Notes: a model not told the origin generated them from the letters alone. A DNA stretch of 64,000 bases from Prevotellaceae bacterium KH2P17 (GCA_900199655.1 FZRE01000010.1:1-64000), one strand, 5' to 3'. Shown: positions 1-9,008, counted from the stretch's first letter. A program made the numbers and translations.

Positions 1-2
1 GG

Positions 3-1379
3 TAGTGTAAATAGAACTGTGTCAAGGTCATTTTCCTTATTATATTAACCTCAGATGAGGAACACGCTTTTTAATCGTGTTTTCCAAATGAGGAGCCTTT
101 CTGGTTGCGAAGTTACATAATTTCAAATCTATCTCCAAATTTTATTGCCAATTGTTGTGAGATGAGTGCCCAGTTCGCAAGGGGCATGGTCCACTTTTCG
201 CTGACATTACGATATGCCAGATAGACCAGTTTCTCCAAGGCTGTATCAGATGGGAATACGCCCTTGTTCTTCGTAACTTTGCGTATCTGGCGGTGGTAGC
301 CTTCGACGGTGTTGGTCGTATATATGAGACGTCGGATTTCCTTGGTGTACTGGAAGAACTCCGCCAAGCGCTCCCAATTGTCACGCCATGACTTGATGAC
401 GATAGGATACTGTTCGCCCCATTTGGCTTCAAGGTTGTCAAGTTCCGTTTCCGCAGCCTCTTTGCTGACGGCTCCATAGATACGCTTCAGATCTTTCAGA
501 AACTCCTTCTGGTGCTTGCTGCCAACATACTTGATGGAATTGCGTATCTGATGCACTATACAGAGTTGAACGGCAGTATGTGGGAATACGCTTTGGATAG
601 CATCAGGGAAGCCCTTCAGACCGTCCACACAGCATATCATAATGTCCTCCACGCCACGGTTCTGCAAGTCCGTAAGCACCTCAAGCCAGAAGTTGGCTCC
701 TTCGCTCTTTGCGACGTACATGCCAAGTAACTCTTTATGACCCTCCTTGTTTATGCCCAGAACATTGTAAATGGCACGAGTGACTGCACGACCTGCATCA
801 TCCTTGACCTTGTAATGGATGGCGTCAAGCCAGCAGATAGCATATACGGCATCAAGGCTACGCGACTTCCACTCTTTAATCTCAGGCAGAACACGGTCGG
901 TTATCGCACTGATAGTCTCTGCAGACAGTCTGGTGTTAAACTCACGCTCAAAGTAGCGGCTAATCTCACGGGTGCTTGTACCAAAAGCATACATGCCAAT
1001 AATCTGGTCTGCCATCCCTTCTGCAAGAATCGTCTCACGCTTGCGGACAGTCTGGGGATCAAAGCTGCCATCACGGTCACGGGGAGTCTCAACGGTCACT
1101 TCACCATATTGTGTCTGAACTGTCTTGGACATCTTCCCGTTACGCCGATTGCCAGACTCACGGGATTCTACACTCAGGTGAGCATCCATCTCACCTTCAA
1201 GAGCTGCATTCAATATACGCTCCAACATCGGTGCCAAAGCACCGTCTTTTCCAAATAAAGGCTTGCCTGTACGTAATTGCTCGGCTGCCAACTTGTAATC
1301 TATTTCTTCGTTTGCCATCTTAAAATAAACGTGTTAAACTACTTTTTTATTGGTGCCTGACACAGTTTACTTTACACTC
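3..1379 (-). mobile_element. IS256-family insertion sequence
   Basis: One transposase gene is bounded by imperfect terminal inverted repeats of about 24 bp. The left end (4-27) reads AGTGTAAATAGAACTGTGTC and on; the right end (1355-1378), read on the minus strand, gives AGTGTAAAGTAAACTGTGTC and on. Only about three mismatches separate them over the shared part. The element begins at the very first bases of the window, so the outer flank and the expected 8-9 bp target duplication cannot be checked. A sequence starting exactly at an IS suggests a contig edge caused by a repeat. Confidence 0.85.
113..1318 (-). CDS. IS256-family (mutator-type) DDE transposase
   Basis: This 401-residue protein cuts and pastes its own insertion sequence. 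It is full length for the family. The catalytic acids are visible: D in WLDAIHYKV, D in CCVDGLKGFPDA, and E in TTNTVEGYHRQIRK, followed by the characteristic basic run KVTKNKGVFPSD. The N-terminal region GEMDAHLSVESRESGNRRNGK is the usual zinc/DNA-binding part of the family (quoted in pieces: GEMDAHL, ESGNRRNG). No frameshift or stop is present, so the enzyme is probably functional. It lies alone between the terminal repeats. Confidence 0.95.
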   Translation of the reverse strand: MANEEIDYKLAAEQLRTGKPLFGKDGALAPMLERILNAALEGEMDAHLSVESRESGNRRNGKMSKTVQTQYGEVTVETPRDRDGSFDPQTVRKRETILAEGMADQIIGMYAFGTSTREISRYFEREFNTRLSAETISAITDRVLPEIKEWKSRSLDAVYAICWLDAIHYKVKDDAGRAVTRAIYNVLGINKEGHKELLGMYVAKSEGANFWLEVLTDLQNRGVEDIMICCVDGLKGFPDAIQSVFPHTAVQLCIVHQIRNSIKYVGSKHQKEFLKDLKRIYGAVSKEAAETELDNLEAKWGEQYPIVIKSWRDNWERLAEFFQYTKEIRRLIYTTNTVEGYHRQIRKVTKNKGVFPSDTALEKLVYLAYRNVSEKWTMPLANWALISQQLAIKFGDRFEIM

Positions 1380-1381
1380 TC

Positions 1382-1717
1382 GAGAAGCTCAGGCACATCA
1401 TGCTGGTCAATGAGAGGCTGAAAGAGTTCTCTTGGTTAGCGGAATACTATTCTGGCTCAGAGTATTCTGAATTTCTTGAAGCCATCGAAGCCCCGGAGTT
1501 CTCCACGTTGTTGCTTGAAGCAAAGACTTATGGCTTCTCCGACTTCCAGATTGCTCGTGCTCTTGGCCTCGAAGCAGACATGAAGATGGAGCGGGCTGGA
1601 CTTACGGTCCGGAAATGGCGCCAAGAGTTGGGCATCATGCCAACAGTCAACCAGATTGATACCCTTGCTGCCGAGTATCCTGCCCAAACGAACTATCTCT
1701 ATTTATCATACTTATAG
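1382..1717 (+). pseudogene. carB: Internal fragment of carbamoyl-phosphate synthase large subunit
   Basis: The reading frame encodes a central piece of Car[59 protein letters not shown]. This corresponds to the end of the first synthetase half (SDRQIA...VYKRVDTCAAEF...YLYSTYE in well-studied CarB). Intact CarB is about 1,070 residues; only about 110 are here. The reading frame is open from just right of the IS terminal repeat (first clear residues [16 protein letters not shown]) and ends with a stop at the YLYLSYL position, where intact CarB would continue with a TYSG-like motif. It is therefore cut at both sides. The first ATG (1400) is just an internal methionine. Codon use is AT-richer than the host backbone, which suggests it came in with the mobile DNA. 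Confidence 0.8.
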
Positions 1718-1897
1718 AGATACCGTACATCTAATAATATGTGAACCAAATACCTTTTATGCTATGACTATTCCGTCCCGACACTTCCAAATGACACAAT
1801 ATGTTCGATGGGGTCAGACACCTTCTGCCTTCCTCACAATATCCGAAAACTACTAATTAAACTTAGACGATGAGACTAACTTTTTTGAATTTTGGAT
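1718..1897. other. Short non-coding stretch between carB fragment and mob gene
   Basis: These 180 bases are AT-rich and show no convincing gene, repeat or hairpin. The left end of the mobilizable element could lie here, but I could not recognise an attachment-site repeat shared with the integrase side (9660-9730). Confidence 0.4.
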
Positions 1898-4015
1898 TTA
1901 GATGCCCCAGCCAGTCTTTTTCTTCGTACCGTCCCAGTTGGTAAGTTCACCGTTGGAACCACCCCCACCTGTACTAATGCCACTCCTACCGCCAGCAGAG
2001 AGGAGTAGATTCGCCATCAAATCTTTGGTAACCGTCATCGCGTCACAGAGTTGTCTGGTTCGGGCAGCGGTAAGATCTCTTTTGAATTCTGATGCGATGC
2101 CAGTCCACGACACTTTCTCTAGCAGATAGCCTGTTGCCATCCTGCGTTGCTTTTCGTCGGTTGAATCAAGGCCATACTTGAATGCTTCAGCAATGATGCC
2201 CCACGCAACTGCATTACCTTGCTTTGGCTGGAAGTCGTTGTCCTTGCCATCTGCATAATCTCTGATGGCTGCAATTCCCTCTTCAATACATTTGTCAATC
2301 TGCTTCGAGAAGGCTTCCTTTTTCTGCTGTATGCCCTCCCAGATTTCTTTGATTTCCGGGATGTCCAGCATTTCCCGGACTTGGCTTTCTGCGCTTTCGG
2401 CCTTCTGATGCTCACTATATGCCTTGTTGCCTGAACGAATTGCCTCAGACTCGGCTTTTCCAAGTCGCTCCTGTAGTTCCTTGATTTCTGCATCCTTCTT
2501 GTCCCGAAGCCGGGTGATGGCATTCTCGTCCATCGAGGCTATCCGCTTCCTGAGGACATCGTTCTCTTCTGTCAATCGGCCATTCTCCTTTTGTAGCTGC
2601 TTGTTCTGCTCAATGATGGCTCTTACATTCTGCATGGCTTTATTGTAGAGTGCCTTCCCCAGTTTAAGTATATCCTGCTTCTGGACATCCTTGGCTTGCA
2701 TGAGTGCAGTCTGCATGTTTGTGAGGATGCCCTTAATCGCCTTGCGCCGTTCCTCTCTCCATTCCTTCTGTCCGAAGGCGGGGATGGGCTTACCCAATTC
2801 TTCTTTTATGGCATCCCAAGCATCCTTTACAAGTGGGTCTGTCTTTAAGGTCGGCACAATGAGGCCTTCTTCCTTGATGTCCAATGCCGCAGCATAGTTT
2901 TCCAGCTGAGAGATGTTGCCTTCCAGTTTTTCCTTACGGTACTCCTTGTTTTGTATCTCACCCGCTAACTTGTCATTCTGCTCTTCCAAACTTTCCTTTT
3001 GCTTCTTTATGTCTTGCACCTCACCCGCCATCTTCTCCTTCTGACCTTCCAGGCGTTCATTTTCCATCTGGTTCCTGGCTATGGCATCCTTGGCCTGGCG
3101 CTCAGCCTCTAACACGGCCTTGCTCTTGTGGACACGTTCACGTTGTTCCTCACCTGGCAGCATGGCAATGTCATCACCACGCTCCAGACCGTACTTGTGC
3201 CCGACCTCGTTATAGTAGTCGGTGTGCATCTGGTAGTACGTCTTTCCTACAGCATATTTGTCTTCACCCCATACACGGGCGTATGATACACATTCCTTTT
3301 CCCTCCGTTCGACTTCTGTTTTTACGAAGTTCGAGCGGATTTCTTCAGGCAGTTTCTTCCATTCCTTATGGGAGATTACCTTCGACTTGTCGTCCTTATG
3401 CACATACTTGGCAGATGCACGACCTCTGGCTTTTGTCTTGGCAACAGGAATGGTCTGGATCTGGATATGTGGTGTGGTTTCGTCAAGATGAACATCAAAA
3501 CCAATGATGTTCTCAGATCCCCATCGGTCACATGCCCAACGGTAGGTGTCCAATGCCCAGTCTTTGATACCTTGTTTCAATACAACATGGGCATTACTCT
3601 GTTGCAGGGTGAAGTCCACTTCTTGATCACCGAAGGCTAGTCGGGTCAGCACATCATGGTCACCACTGACGATGATGCCGACGGTACAGTTGGGGCTATT
3701 ATCGGAGATGCCCAAGGGATTGTTCTTGTCCATATAGGGCTTGAATTTAAGTTCATCTAAGCGTTTCTGCAAACGCTCATGAAGTGGCACGGGATTGGAA
3801 CCAAGAGGAACGATTTCGCCTCGGCTGTTAATCTCAAAGTTGAGATGCTTACGTGAGAAATCGTAATGGTTGTTTGTGTCCTGGTTCTTCAGACGATAGG
3901 TGTTCTCGTCCCACCCTCTGCGTTCAGGCTCGTAGCCTTCCGCAGCAGAAAAGGACTTGGATGGTGCGCCAACATGAATGGCCGCACGGGGTATATTATT
4001 TTTGGCTTTAGACAT
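1898..4015 (-). CDS. mob: MobV-family relaxase (plasmid recombination/mobilization protein)
   Basis: This protein nicks at an origin of transfer so that a helper conjugation system can mobilise the element. It is 705 residues from the ATG at 4015; an upstream in-frame ATG (4096) would add an untypical leader. The N-terminal 250 residues match the MobV/Pre family: SNAHVVLKQG, then GFDVHLDETTPHIQIQTIPV, which carries the HxDExTPH metal-binding/catalytic signature. The rest (about residues 280-600) is a long charged coiled coil (NERLEGQKEKMAGEV, EEQNDKLAGE, KQLQKENGRLTEEN), common in Bacteroides mobilization proteins. It is the last gene of the element, downstream of the toprim gene and of a candidate oriT at 4178-4240. 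Confidence 0.92.
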   Translation of the reverse strand: MSKAKNNIPRAAIHVGAPSKSFSAAEGYEPERRGWDENTYRLKNQDTNNHYDFSRKHLNFEINSRGEIVPLGSNPVPLHERLQKRLDELKFKPYMDKNNPLGISDNSPNCTVGIIVSGDHDVLTRLAFGDQEVDFTLQQSNAHVVLKQGIKDWALDTYRWACDRWGSENIIGFDVHLDETTPHIQIQTIPVAKTKARGRASAKYVHKDDKSKVISHKEWKKLPEEIRSNFVKTEVERREKECVSYARVWGEDKYAVGKTYYQMHTDYYNEVGHKYGLERGDDIAMLPGEEQRERVHKSKAVLEAERQAKDAIARNQMENERLEGQKEKMAGEVQDIKKQKESLEEQNDKLAGEIQNKEYRKEKLEGNISQLENYAAALDIKEEGLIVPTLKTDPLVKDAWDAIKEELGKPIPAFGQKEWREERRKAIKGILTNMQTALMQAKDVQKQDILKLGKALYNKAMQNVRAIIEQNKQLQKENGRLTEENDVLRKRIASMDENAITRLRDKKDAEIKELQERLGKAESEAIRSGNKAYSEHQKAESAESQVREMLDIPEIKEIWEGIQQKKEAFSKQIDKCIEEGIAAIRDYADGKDNDFQPKQGNAVAWGIIAEAFKYGLDSTDEKQRRMATGYLLEKVSWTGIASEFKRDLTAARTRQLCDAMTVTKDLMANLLLSAGGRSGISTGGGGSNGELTNWDGTKKKTGWGI

Positions 4016-4177
4016 AATACATTTTTTAGAATTAGTGATTAGGTGAAATTTGGGTCTCGGGTGGAACCTGAGTGGAGGGTTGAGGGAGAGAGTCACTCCC
4101 TCACAGATGCATTTTGCTTCTGGTTCTTGCCATGTGCGGCGACGCTACTTTATAGCGATGAACCAACCCTCGGAGAG

Positions 4178-4240
4178 CATAATGGGACTTTTTAAGGGAG
4201 TACACCTTGGGGTGTGGCGAATCTAAAAGTCCATATTATG
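4178..4240. other. Nested inverted repeat, candidate origin of transfer
   Basis: The 262-bp gap upstream of the relaxase gene holds an outer inverted repeat (4178-4192 CATAATGGGACTTTT; 4225-4240, read on the minus strand CATAATATGGACTTTT) around an inner hairpin at 4202-4215 (ACACC-TTGG-GGTGT). MobV relaxases usually act at inverted repeats just upstream of their own gene, so this is the best oriT candidate. It could instead be a terminator for the toprim gene or an operator. Confidence 0.4.
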
Positions 4241-4277
4241 TTATGGGATTATTTGGTAATCCCTTTCGACGCAGCAT

Positions 4278-5576
4278 TTACTCGGGAGCAGGAGGAGCTT
4301 CGGATTCTATGCCGCAGTTACCCTTTCCGTACTCGACATAGCGGTGAAGTTTGCCACAATAGGTGCCATTGATGCCCTCATGCGAGAGCTTGCACTTGTG
4401 GCATTCTGCATTCCTTCCATGCCAACGTTGCTCCTGTGTCGAGCTTAAATCCTCCGCACTTTTTCCTTCTGTCTGGATTATTGTCAGCCTGTTGAGTTGT
4501 GGTTCCGACTCAACTTTTGTTGGAATTTCATCGCATTGTGATGAGTCCATCACTTCCAAACCAAGTGCATCAATGAGTTTTTGAAGTGCAGGATTGCGTT
4601 CAATCATTCGCTGGAGAATCATCTGCTTAGTTTCCTGCATCAGGAGAAAGTCAGAAATGTCAAGTCCTGCTTCACGCTGTTCATCAGTCGCCATCTGTTC
4701 CAAAACAGTTGAAACGGTCACGCTCTTGCAGATGGGAGTGAGGATAGCGGACTTCTTGGCCCACTTTTCTGTCGCCCCCAGATCTGGCATCAGAATCACA
4801 TCCCTGCCATGGAGCACCTGCATGGTCTCCTCATTGAAGCACCCGTCCTTACCACCTGTAGCGAGCCAAAGGAAATCCGGCATGAAGTGGGATGCTATCA
4901 GGCAGGTCTTCTCACTTTCCACCAACATGATAGTGGCAGAAGATGTGGCAAGCAGATGTTCTCCAAACAGGCATTGCTTCAGATGGAAGTCTGACAGTTT
5001 CAGTTCAGTGTGTACCCAGCAGACTTGTGGTATCGGCTCTTTGATACGGTGTCCGTCCTTGGGATTGTACCCCATCAGCTTTCCTGAGCGGACGTTGCTA
5101 TCTTTGTCAATCTGCCAAAAGACGGTAGCGCCTCCCCATTTCTTGGAAGTTCCCACCTTGTAGTGTTCAAATTGTCTGTTGGCTGCATCCTTTCCGATAG
5201 TCTTGCATAGGAACTGGTATAAGGGATTGATGTCATAATGCGAGAGAGTCTTTCGCATTATGTCAGTTGACATGAAAGACGTGACCTCTGGTTCTGGCTT
5301 AACCATGACGGACTTATTCGTCTTATCATATTTCCATGTATCATTCTCAAAGTCGTTAGGTTTCAAGTCTGGGTTGTCCCTGAAGAAGTCTTTGGGCGTA
5401 TAATGGTAACCACACGAATCCTCATGGTCGCATCTTCCCACATAGTCGGGGAACTCAATCTTACCTTCTTCGTCAACATACCTGACAAAGCATTTCCTTC
5501 TGCCGCATTGGGGACACGTTTGTTTTGTGTTCCTTCCTGCCTTGTATTTCTGTAAATGGAATCTATACTCGTTCAT
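4278..5576 (-). CDS. DUF6371 / toprim-domain protein of mobilizable element
   Basis: A 432-residue protein, probably involved in replication of the element. The N-terminus has a zinc-ribbon pattern (CPQCGRRKCF at about residues 21-30, then CDHEDSCGYHY) like those of DnaG-type primases, and is followed by a DUF6371-type core and a toprim-like segment (IMLVESEKTCLIAS, then VILMPDLGATEKW, which supply the E and D acidic residues). A second Cys/His cluster lies near the C-terminus (CHKCKLSHEGINGTYCGKLH). It sits between the DUF3987 ATPase and the relaxase, all on one strand. The family recurs in Bacteroides integrative elements. The primase role is inference. Confidence 0.8.
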   Translation of the reverse strand: MNEYRFHLQKYKAGRNTKQTCPQCGRRKCFVRYVDEEGKIEFPDYVGRCDHEDSCGYHYTPKDFFRDNPDLKPNDFENDTWKYDKTNKSVMVKPEPEVTSFMSTDIMRKTLSHYDINPLYQFLCKTIGKDAANRQFEHYKVGTSKKWGGATVFWQIDKDSNVRSGKLMGYNPKDGHRIKEPIPQVCWVHTELKLSDFHLKQCLFGEHLLATSSATIMLVESEKTCLIASHFMPDFLWLATGGKDGCFNEETMQVLHGRDVILMPDLGATEKWAKKSAILTPICKSVTVSTVLEQMATDEQREAGLDISDFLLMQETKQMILQRMIERNPALQKLIDALGLEVMDSSQCDEIPTKVESEPQLNRLTIIQTEGKSAEDLSSTQEQRWHGRNAECHKCKLSHEGINGTYCGKLHRYVEYGKGNCGIESEAPPAPE

Positions 5577-5623
5577 TGTTTTGTTTCTTTAGATTATTGA
5601 ACAATGGTCCTTACACGATGGAA

Positions 5624-5663
5624 CTTTACACTTTTACACTTTGGGAAAATGTAAAGTGTAAAA
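5624..5663. promoter_or_regulatory. Inverted repeat between toprim and DUF3987 genes
   Basis: TTTTACACTTT (5632-5642) and AAAGTGTAAAA (5653-5663) are perfect complements around a 10-base spacer. A further partial copy (CTTTACAC) begins at 5624. The position, just after the DUF3987 gene and before the toprim start, fits an operator or a weak terminator. Confidence 0.45.
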
Positions 5664-5676
5664 TGTATCGAGTGTA

Positions 5677-7047
5677 TCAGAGTAGTTTTTTGTAAACGCC
5701 ATGTGCCGTTTTCTGAAGAATCTGTTCTTCGCACATCTTTGCAAGATCCTTTTTGACTGTACTCTCACAGATGCCTATTTCTGCTCCTGCTTTGATTGCA
5801 TCAGCTGTAGTGAAATCTGGGTGTATTAAATCAAGAAAGGCTTTCTTCAAAGGAGGCATGGAATCGGTTTGGATGTGCGACTTGATGCTCTGATACGAGA
5901 GCTCCAGATAATCATACATGCGGATGGCAGCCTGGACAGAGCAGACATCTATGTGCTGCATGTGGATTTCGTCACAAGCCCAGCCCAAGAGCTGGAAAAC
6001 CAAAGCAAGTCGGGCCACATTGGAATCTGCTTTCATCATACGACTGTCAATGAGTCTTTCATCTTCAAAGCTATTGGCTTTCTCAATGAGGGTGTTTTTC
6101 CATTTTGCAAAGCACCTGTAGGTATCTTCACTCATGTCTAACACCTTGGGTATGATAACGCCTTTCTCATCGTGGTCGGGTTCCAATGCCAGCAGCTTAT
6201 CAATAATCGCTTTCCACTTCCGATAGACACTCTCAGCTCTGTCGTTCCCTTGCATACCTGCATCAGGGTTCTCCTCCATCTTAGGAATGTCCCGATTCTT
6301 GGGATGAAGGAACAGAATTCGGTCTATCAATCCACTTGATACATTCTCTTTCGTGAAGAGTTCACCAATGCGCTGCGTCTGGGTAGTACCGATAATATTG
6401 ATGCAAGGATGTGGAATGATGATGGGAACGGGGTTATTACAACGGGACACCTTCAAGGGCTTGCCACTATAGGCGGTCAACAGCTGGGTTAGTAAGGGAC
6501 TGTCATTGTATCGATAGATACTGTTGAAGAACCCCATGATTTCATCCACAAGAATTACGATACCACGCTGATTATCATTATGGATTCGCATCATGGCCTC
6601 CTGTGTGAGGTCGGAGAGGATGGTCTGCACGAGAACTGGTTTGTCGGTATCAGTGGCATTGCCTTTGTTCCCGGCATTCAGCTCTGCATAGCGTTTGTTC
6701 TCTTCAATGAACTTGCTGACCTGAAGGAAGTCATGTTCTTGAAGTGGACGGAACGCGTAGTCAAGTGGTGGAGTTTTGCCCTGCCCAGGTCTTCCTATCA
6801 GGATGACATACAGGGCTGGGCAACTCTTCCACGAACCACGGATGCGGATGTGACAACTGTTGCCGATGGCGATAGCTGCTGCCGATAGCATACTCATGGT
6901 TAGATACTCCAAATCGAACTGCTCTATGCGGGCCACCTCAAAGATGATGTCCTGCAGCTTCTGCGGGAAGGCATCGAGGGGAAGGCCGATGCGTTTAACG
7001 TCTTCGGCTTCCATTCGCACTTTGTTAGTGAGTTCTAGTACATTCAT
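5677..7047 (-). CDS. DUF3987-family ATPase (helicase-like) of mobilizable element
   Basis: A 456-residue protein of the DUF3987 family found beside primase-like genes in Bacteroidetes mobile elements. The Walker A motif GRPGQGKT is near residue 89 and a Walker B-like segment reads IVILVDEIMGFFNS. The C-terminal part (DFTTADAIKAGAEIGICEST, quoted to 20) looks like a winged-helix DNA-binding domain. The ATG at 7047 overlaps the stop of the upstream helix-turn-helix gene as ATGA, so translation is coupled; a GTG at 7053 is the alternative start. Its likely job is to help copy or process the excised element; no direct evidence is visible. Confidence 0.82.
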   Translation of the reverse strand: MNVLELTNKVRMEAEDVKRIGLPLDAFPQKLQDIIFEVARIEQFDLEYLTMSMLSAAAIAIGNSCHIRIRGSWKSCPALYVILIGRPGQGKTPPLDYAFRPLQEHDFLQVSKFIEENKRYAELNAGNKGNATDTDKPVLVQTILSDLTQEAMMRIHNDNQRGIVILVDEIMGFFNSIYRYNDSPLLTQLLTAYSGKPLKVSRCNNPVPIIIPHPCINIIGTTQTQRIGELFTKENVSSGLIDRILFLHPKNRDIPKMEENPDAGMQGNDRAESVYRKWKAIIDKLLALEPDHDEKGVIIPKVLDMSEDTYRCFAKWKNTLIEKANSFEDERLIDSRMMKADSNVARLALVFQLLGWACDEIHMQHIDVCSVQAAIRMYDYLELSYQSIKSHIQTDSMPPLKKAFLDLIHPDFTTADAIKAGAEIGICESTVKKDLAKMCEEQILQKTAHGVYKKLL

Positions 7048-7403
7048 ACACACCTCGCTTTCCGTTTAGAATTGACAAACGCTTGTGCCTCCTTCTCCAA
7101 ATCCCCCATAGACTTCCGCTTGCCATTGCGAAGCCATTCGTCTATTTCCGATTTGCGGAATACAATACTTTTCCCTTTCTTATGATAAGGGATAAAGTGA
7201 GTGCTTGTCCAGCCATATACCGTTTGTTCGGCTGGATGATTGGGAAGATAATTACAAAGGTCTTTCAGATTCAGCCATGCGTCGGCATCCTCTCTCGGAA
7301 CTGATTGCAGAGCATCAATCTTGCGTTCCATGACCTCCAATCTTTGGGCGATGTCTGCCAAAATCTTTGGCATAGCATCAAATGAATAAGTTATTTCGGC
7401 CAT
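7044..7403 (-). CDS. Helix-turn-helix protein, excisionase-like
   Basis: A 119-residue DNA-binding protein. Residues 1-35 form a short coiled coil (ILADIAQRLEVMERKIDAL), followed by a helix_turn_helix_17/excisionase-type domain (WLNLKDLCNYLPNHPAEQTV, then KGKSIVFRKSEIDEWL). I chose the ATG at 7403 because it begins the conserved part; an in-frame ATG at 7451 would add an unlikely hydrophobic leader. It overlaps the DUF3987 start by ATGA. A promoter-like TACTTTTG (minus strand) is at 7478-7471. In related elements such proteins control excision or replication gene expression. Confidence 0.8.
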   Translation of the reverse strand: MAEITYSFDAMPKILADIAQRLEVMERKIDALQSVPREDADAWLNLKDLCNYLPNHPAEQTVYGWTSTHFIPYHKKGKSIVFRKSEIDEWLRNGKRKSMGDLEKEAQAFVNSKRKARCV

Positions 7404-7470
7404 ATCAATATGGTTTTTAAGATTGGCTGCCGTCAATATGAAAACAGCCACTTTCGAGTGAAAGCGACTG

Positions 7471-7478
7471 CAAAAGTA
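7471..7478 (-). promoter_or_regulatory. Promoter -7 motif for the element's replication operon
   Basis: The minus strand reads TACTTTTG, matching the Bacteroidetes -7 consensus TAnnTTTG, about 70 bases upstream of the helix-turn-helix gene. No clear -33 TTTG is present. Confidence 0.5.
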
Positions 7479-7490
7479 TCGGTGCTTTGA

Positions 7491-7663
7491 ATGGTGGATT
7501 TGTGGTGGAATGATTCACCATCCTATCACCACGAGAGTTCTGTCAAATTCATCCTAACAGACTGAAAATCAAACGTGTTAAATAACTTTAAAGGGAAAAT
7601 ATTTTTGAATAGTGAAAGCATGGTGGGACGATGGTGGGGCATTTCCACCATCGTTTCACCATC
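7491..7663. repeat. Clustered TGGTGG / CCACCA sites between int and xis-like gene
   Basis: Two clusters of short repeats lie in this gap of about 345 bases: 7491-7532 (ATGGTGGA, GTGGTGGA, then inverted TCACCATC, TCACCACG) and 7621-7663 (TGGTGGG, ATGGTGGGG, then inverted CCACCATC, CACCATC). Their position between the integrase and the excisionase-like gene fits arm-type or regulatory binding sites. The function is inference. Confidence 0.45.
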
Positions 7664-7688
7664 AAAATAGGGTGTTGGACACAAAAAA

Positions 7689-7724
7689 GGGACAAGATTC
7701 TTGAGATGTCAAGAGTCTTGTCCC
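7689..7724 (-). terminator. Rho-independent terminator of the integrase gene
   Basis: A hairpin with a stem GGGACAAGA-TCTTGA against its complement and a 4-base loop. On the minus strand it is followed by TTTTTTG. It lies 25 bases after the integrase stop. Confidence 0.85.
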
Positions 7725-7748
7725 TAATATGAAGGAGGCAGATTTGCC

Positions 7749-9008
7749 TCAATTATTGAAATCTACATTCAGTTTTATGGTGTCAGCAGCCTGTTCTTTC
7801 TTCTCGTCAACCACCTTTGCATAGACTTGTGTCGTGCGAACATTGGTATGGCCCAACATTTTGCTGACGGTATAGAGGTCTGTGCCGCTGGTCAACTGGA
7901 GCGTAGCGTATGTATGGCGGAAGCAGTGGAAGGTGATATGCTTCTTGATGCCAGCAGCTTTTATCCAACGTTCAACTGGTTTTGAAATCCAGGATGGCTG
8001 TGGAAGTCCACCGAAAACGAGTTCGTCAGGATGCCCGGGCTCTCCACAAAGTTGATATGCCTGGTCGGATATTGGCATGTATTCCACACCTTTAGTCTTG
8101 CGTTGAGTGAAATTGATGCGATAGTGTTCGCCTTCTTTAGTAATCTCTTGCCAGGTCATCTTCATGATGTCACTATGCCGGAGACCTGTAAGTGCAGAGA
8201 ACAAGGCAGCTCTCTTGATAACAGGATTACTACATGGTGTTGCAGCCAGTTGGTTAAGTTCTTCCATTGTCAGATGCTCGCGTCTGCTTTCCTGCTCCTG
8301 AATGCCTTTGACCTTGGCAGCAATGTCAACCATAAAGTAACCATCGATAAAAGCCTGCTTCAAGGCAGTCTTAAAGATGCCGAAATACGATGAAGCCGTG
8401 TTTTGGGAAATTATTCCTTTCTTTCCTGCACCCTTGGGAGCCACCAAAAGGAATTGCCTAACTTTCTCTATCATTTGTAGATTGATTGAGCCGAACAGTA
8501 ACGGCTGGTTATCGGCAAATAGCTTCAATAATTCATATACTCGGAACCAAGTATTATAAACACTATCTGCATTATTGGTATTACGAGTGTTCGCCAACTT
8601 TTTGAAGTAAGCGATGAAATCACATCTTGATTTCTCCACTTGTTCTGCCATTGCTGCATCGGCATCAGAATAGAGGTCTTTGGTGTCGTATTCCTTTTGG
8701 CGAATGGCTCTGATGCGGTCTGCGTAGAGACAATTCTCCTGGTCTAACTCTGACTTGCAGAGAATTATACCATTCAAATCACGCTTAGGCTTATAGGTTA
8801 CTTTCCCATCTGAGCCAGTCCGAGCTGTTCGCGACTTGTCCCAGATAGGTGTTTTAATAGAACGGTTGATGTACTCTCTCACTCGCTGTGGCTTATCCTT
8901 TCCCTCCACTTGAACAGGATAAGCTTCCAGATAGAGGTACCATTCATCATAATAATCTGACTTGCGCAACCTGACCGTTACGCGGGTATTAGTAAATGAT
9001 TTCTTCAT
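7749..9008 (-). CDS. int: Tyrosine recombinase (integrase) of mobilizable element
   Basis: A 419-residue site-specific recombinase that integrates and excises the element. The order is: an N-terminal arm-binding domain of the Bacteroides type (residues 1-110), a SAM-like core-binding domain (about 130-230), and a catalytic domain. The catalytic residues are visible: R in ALTGLRHSDIMKM, H-x-x-R in HCFRHTYATLQL, H in MLGHTNVRTTQ, and nucleophile Y in TQVYAKV. The length is normal for the family. Its ATG at 9008 overlaps the upstream helix-turn-helix gene by ATGA, so the two are co-translated. A strong terminator follows. No tRNA is nearby to act as a target. Confidence 0.95.
   Translation of the reverse strand: MKKSFTNTRVTVRLRKSDYYDEWYLYLEAYPVQVEGKDKPQRVREYINRSIKTPIWDKSRTARTGSDGKVTYKPKRDLNGIILCKSELDQENCLYADRIRAIRQKEYDTKDLYSDADAAMAEQVEKSRCDFIAYFKKLANTRNTNNADSVYNTWFRVYELLKLFADNQPLLFGSINLQMIEKVRQFLLVAPKGAGKKGIISQNTASSYFGIFKTALKQAFIDGYFMVDIAAKVKGIQEQESRREHLTMEELNQLAATPCSNPVIKRAALFSALTGLRHSDIMKMTWQEITKEGEHYRINFTQRKTKGVEYMPISDQAYQLCGEPGHPDELVFGGLPQPSWISKPVERWIKAAGIKKHITFHCFRHTYATLQLTSGTDLYTVSKMLGHTNVRTTQVYAKVVDEKKEQAADTIKLNVDFNN

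Noticed and set aside
1400..1717. Independent small gene of 105 residues
   Set aside because: The sequence is clearly an internal part of CarB; open reading continues upstream of the first ATG to the IS end.
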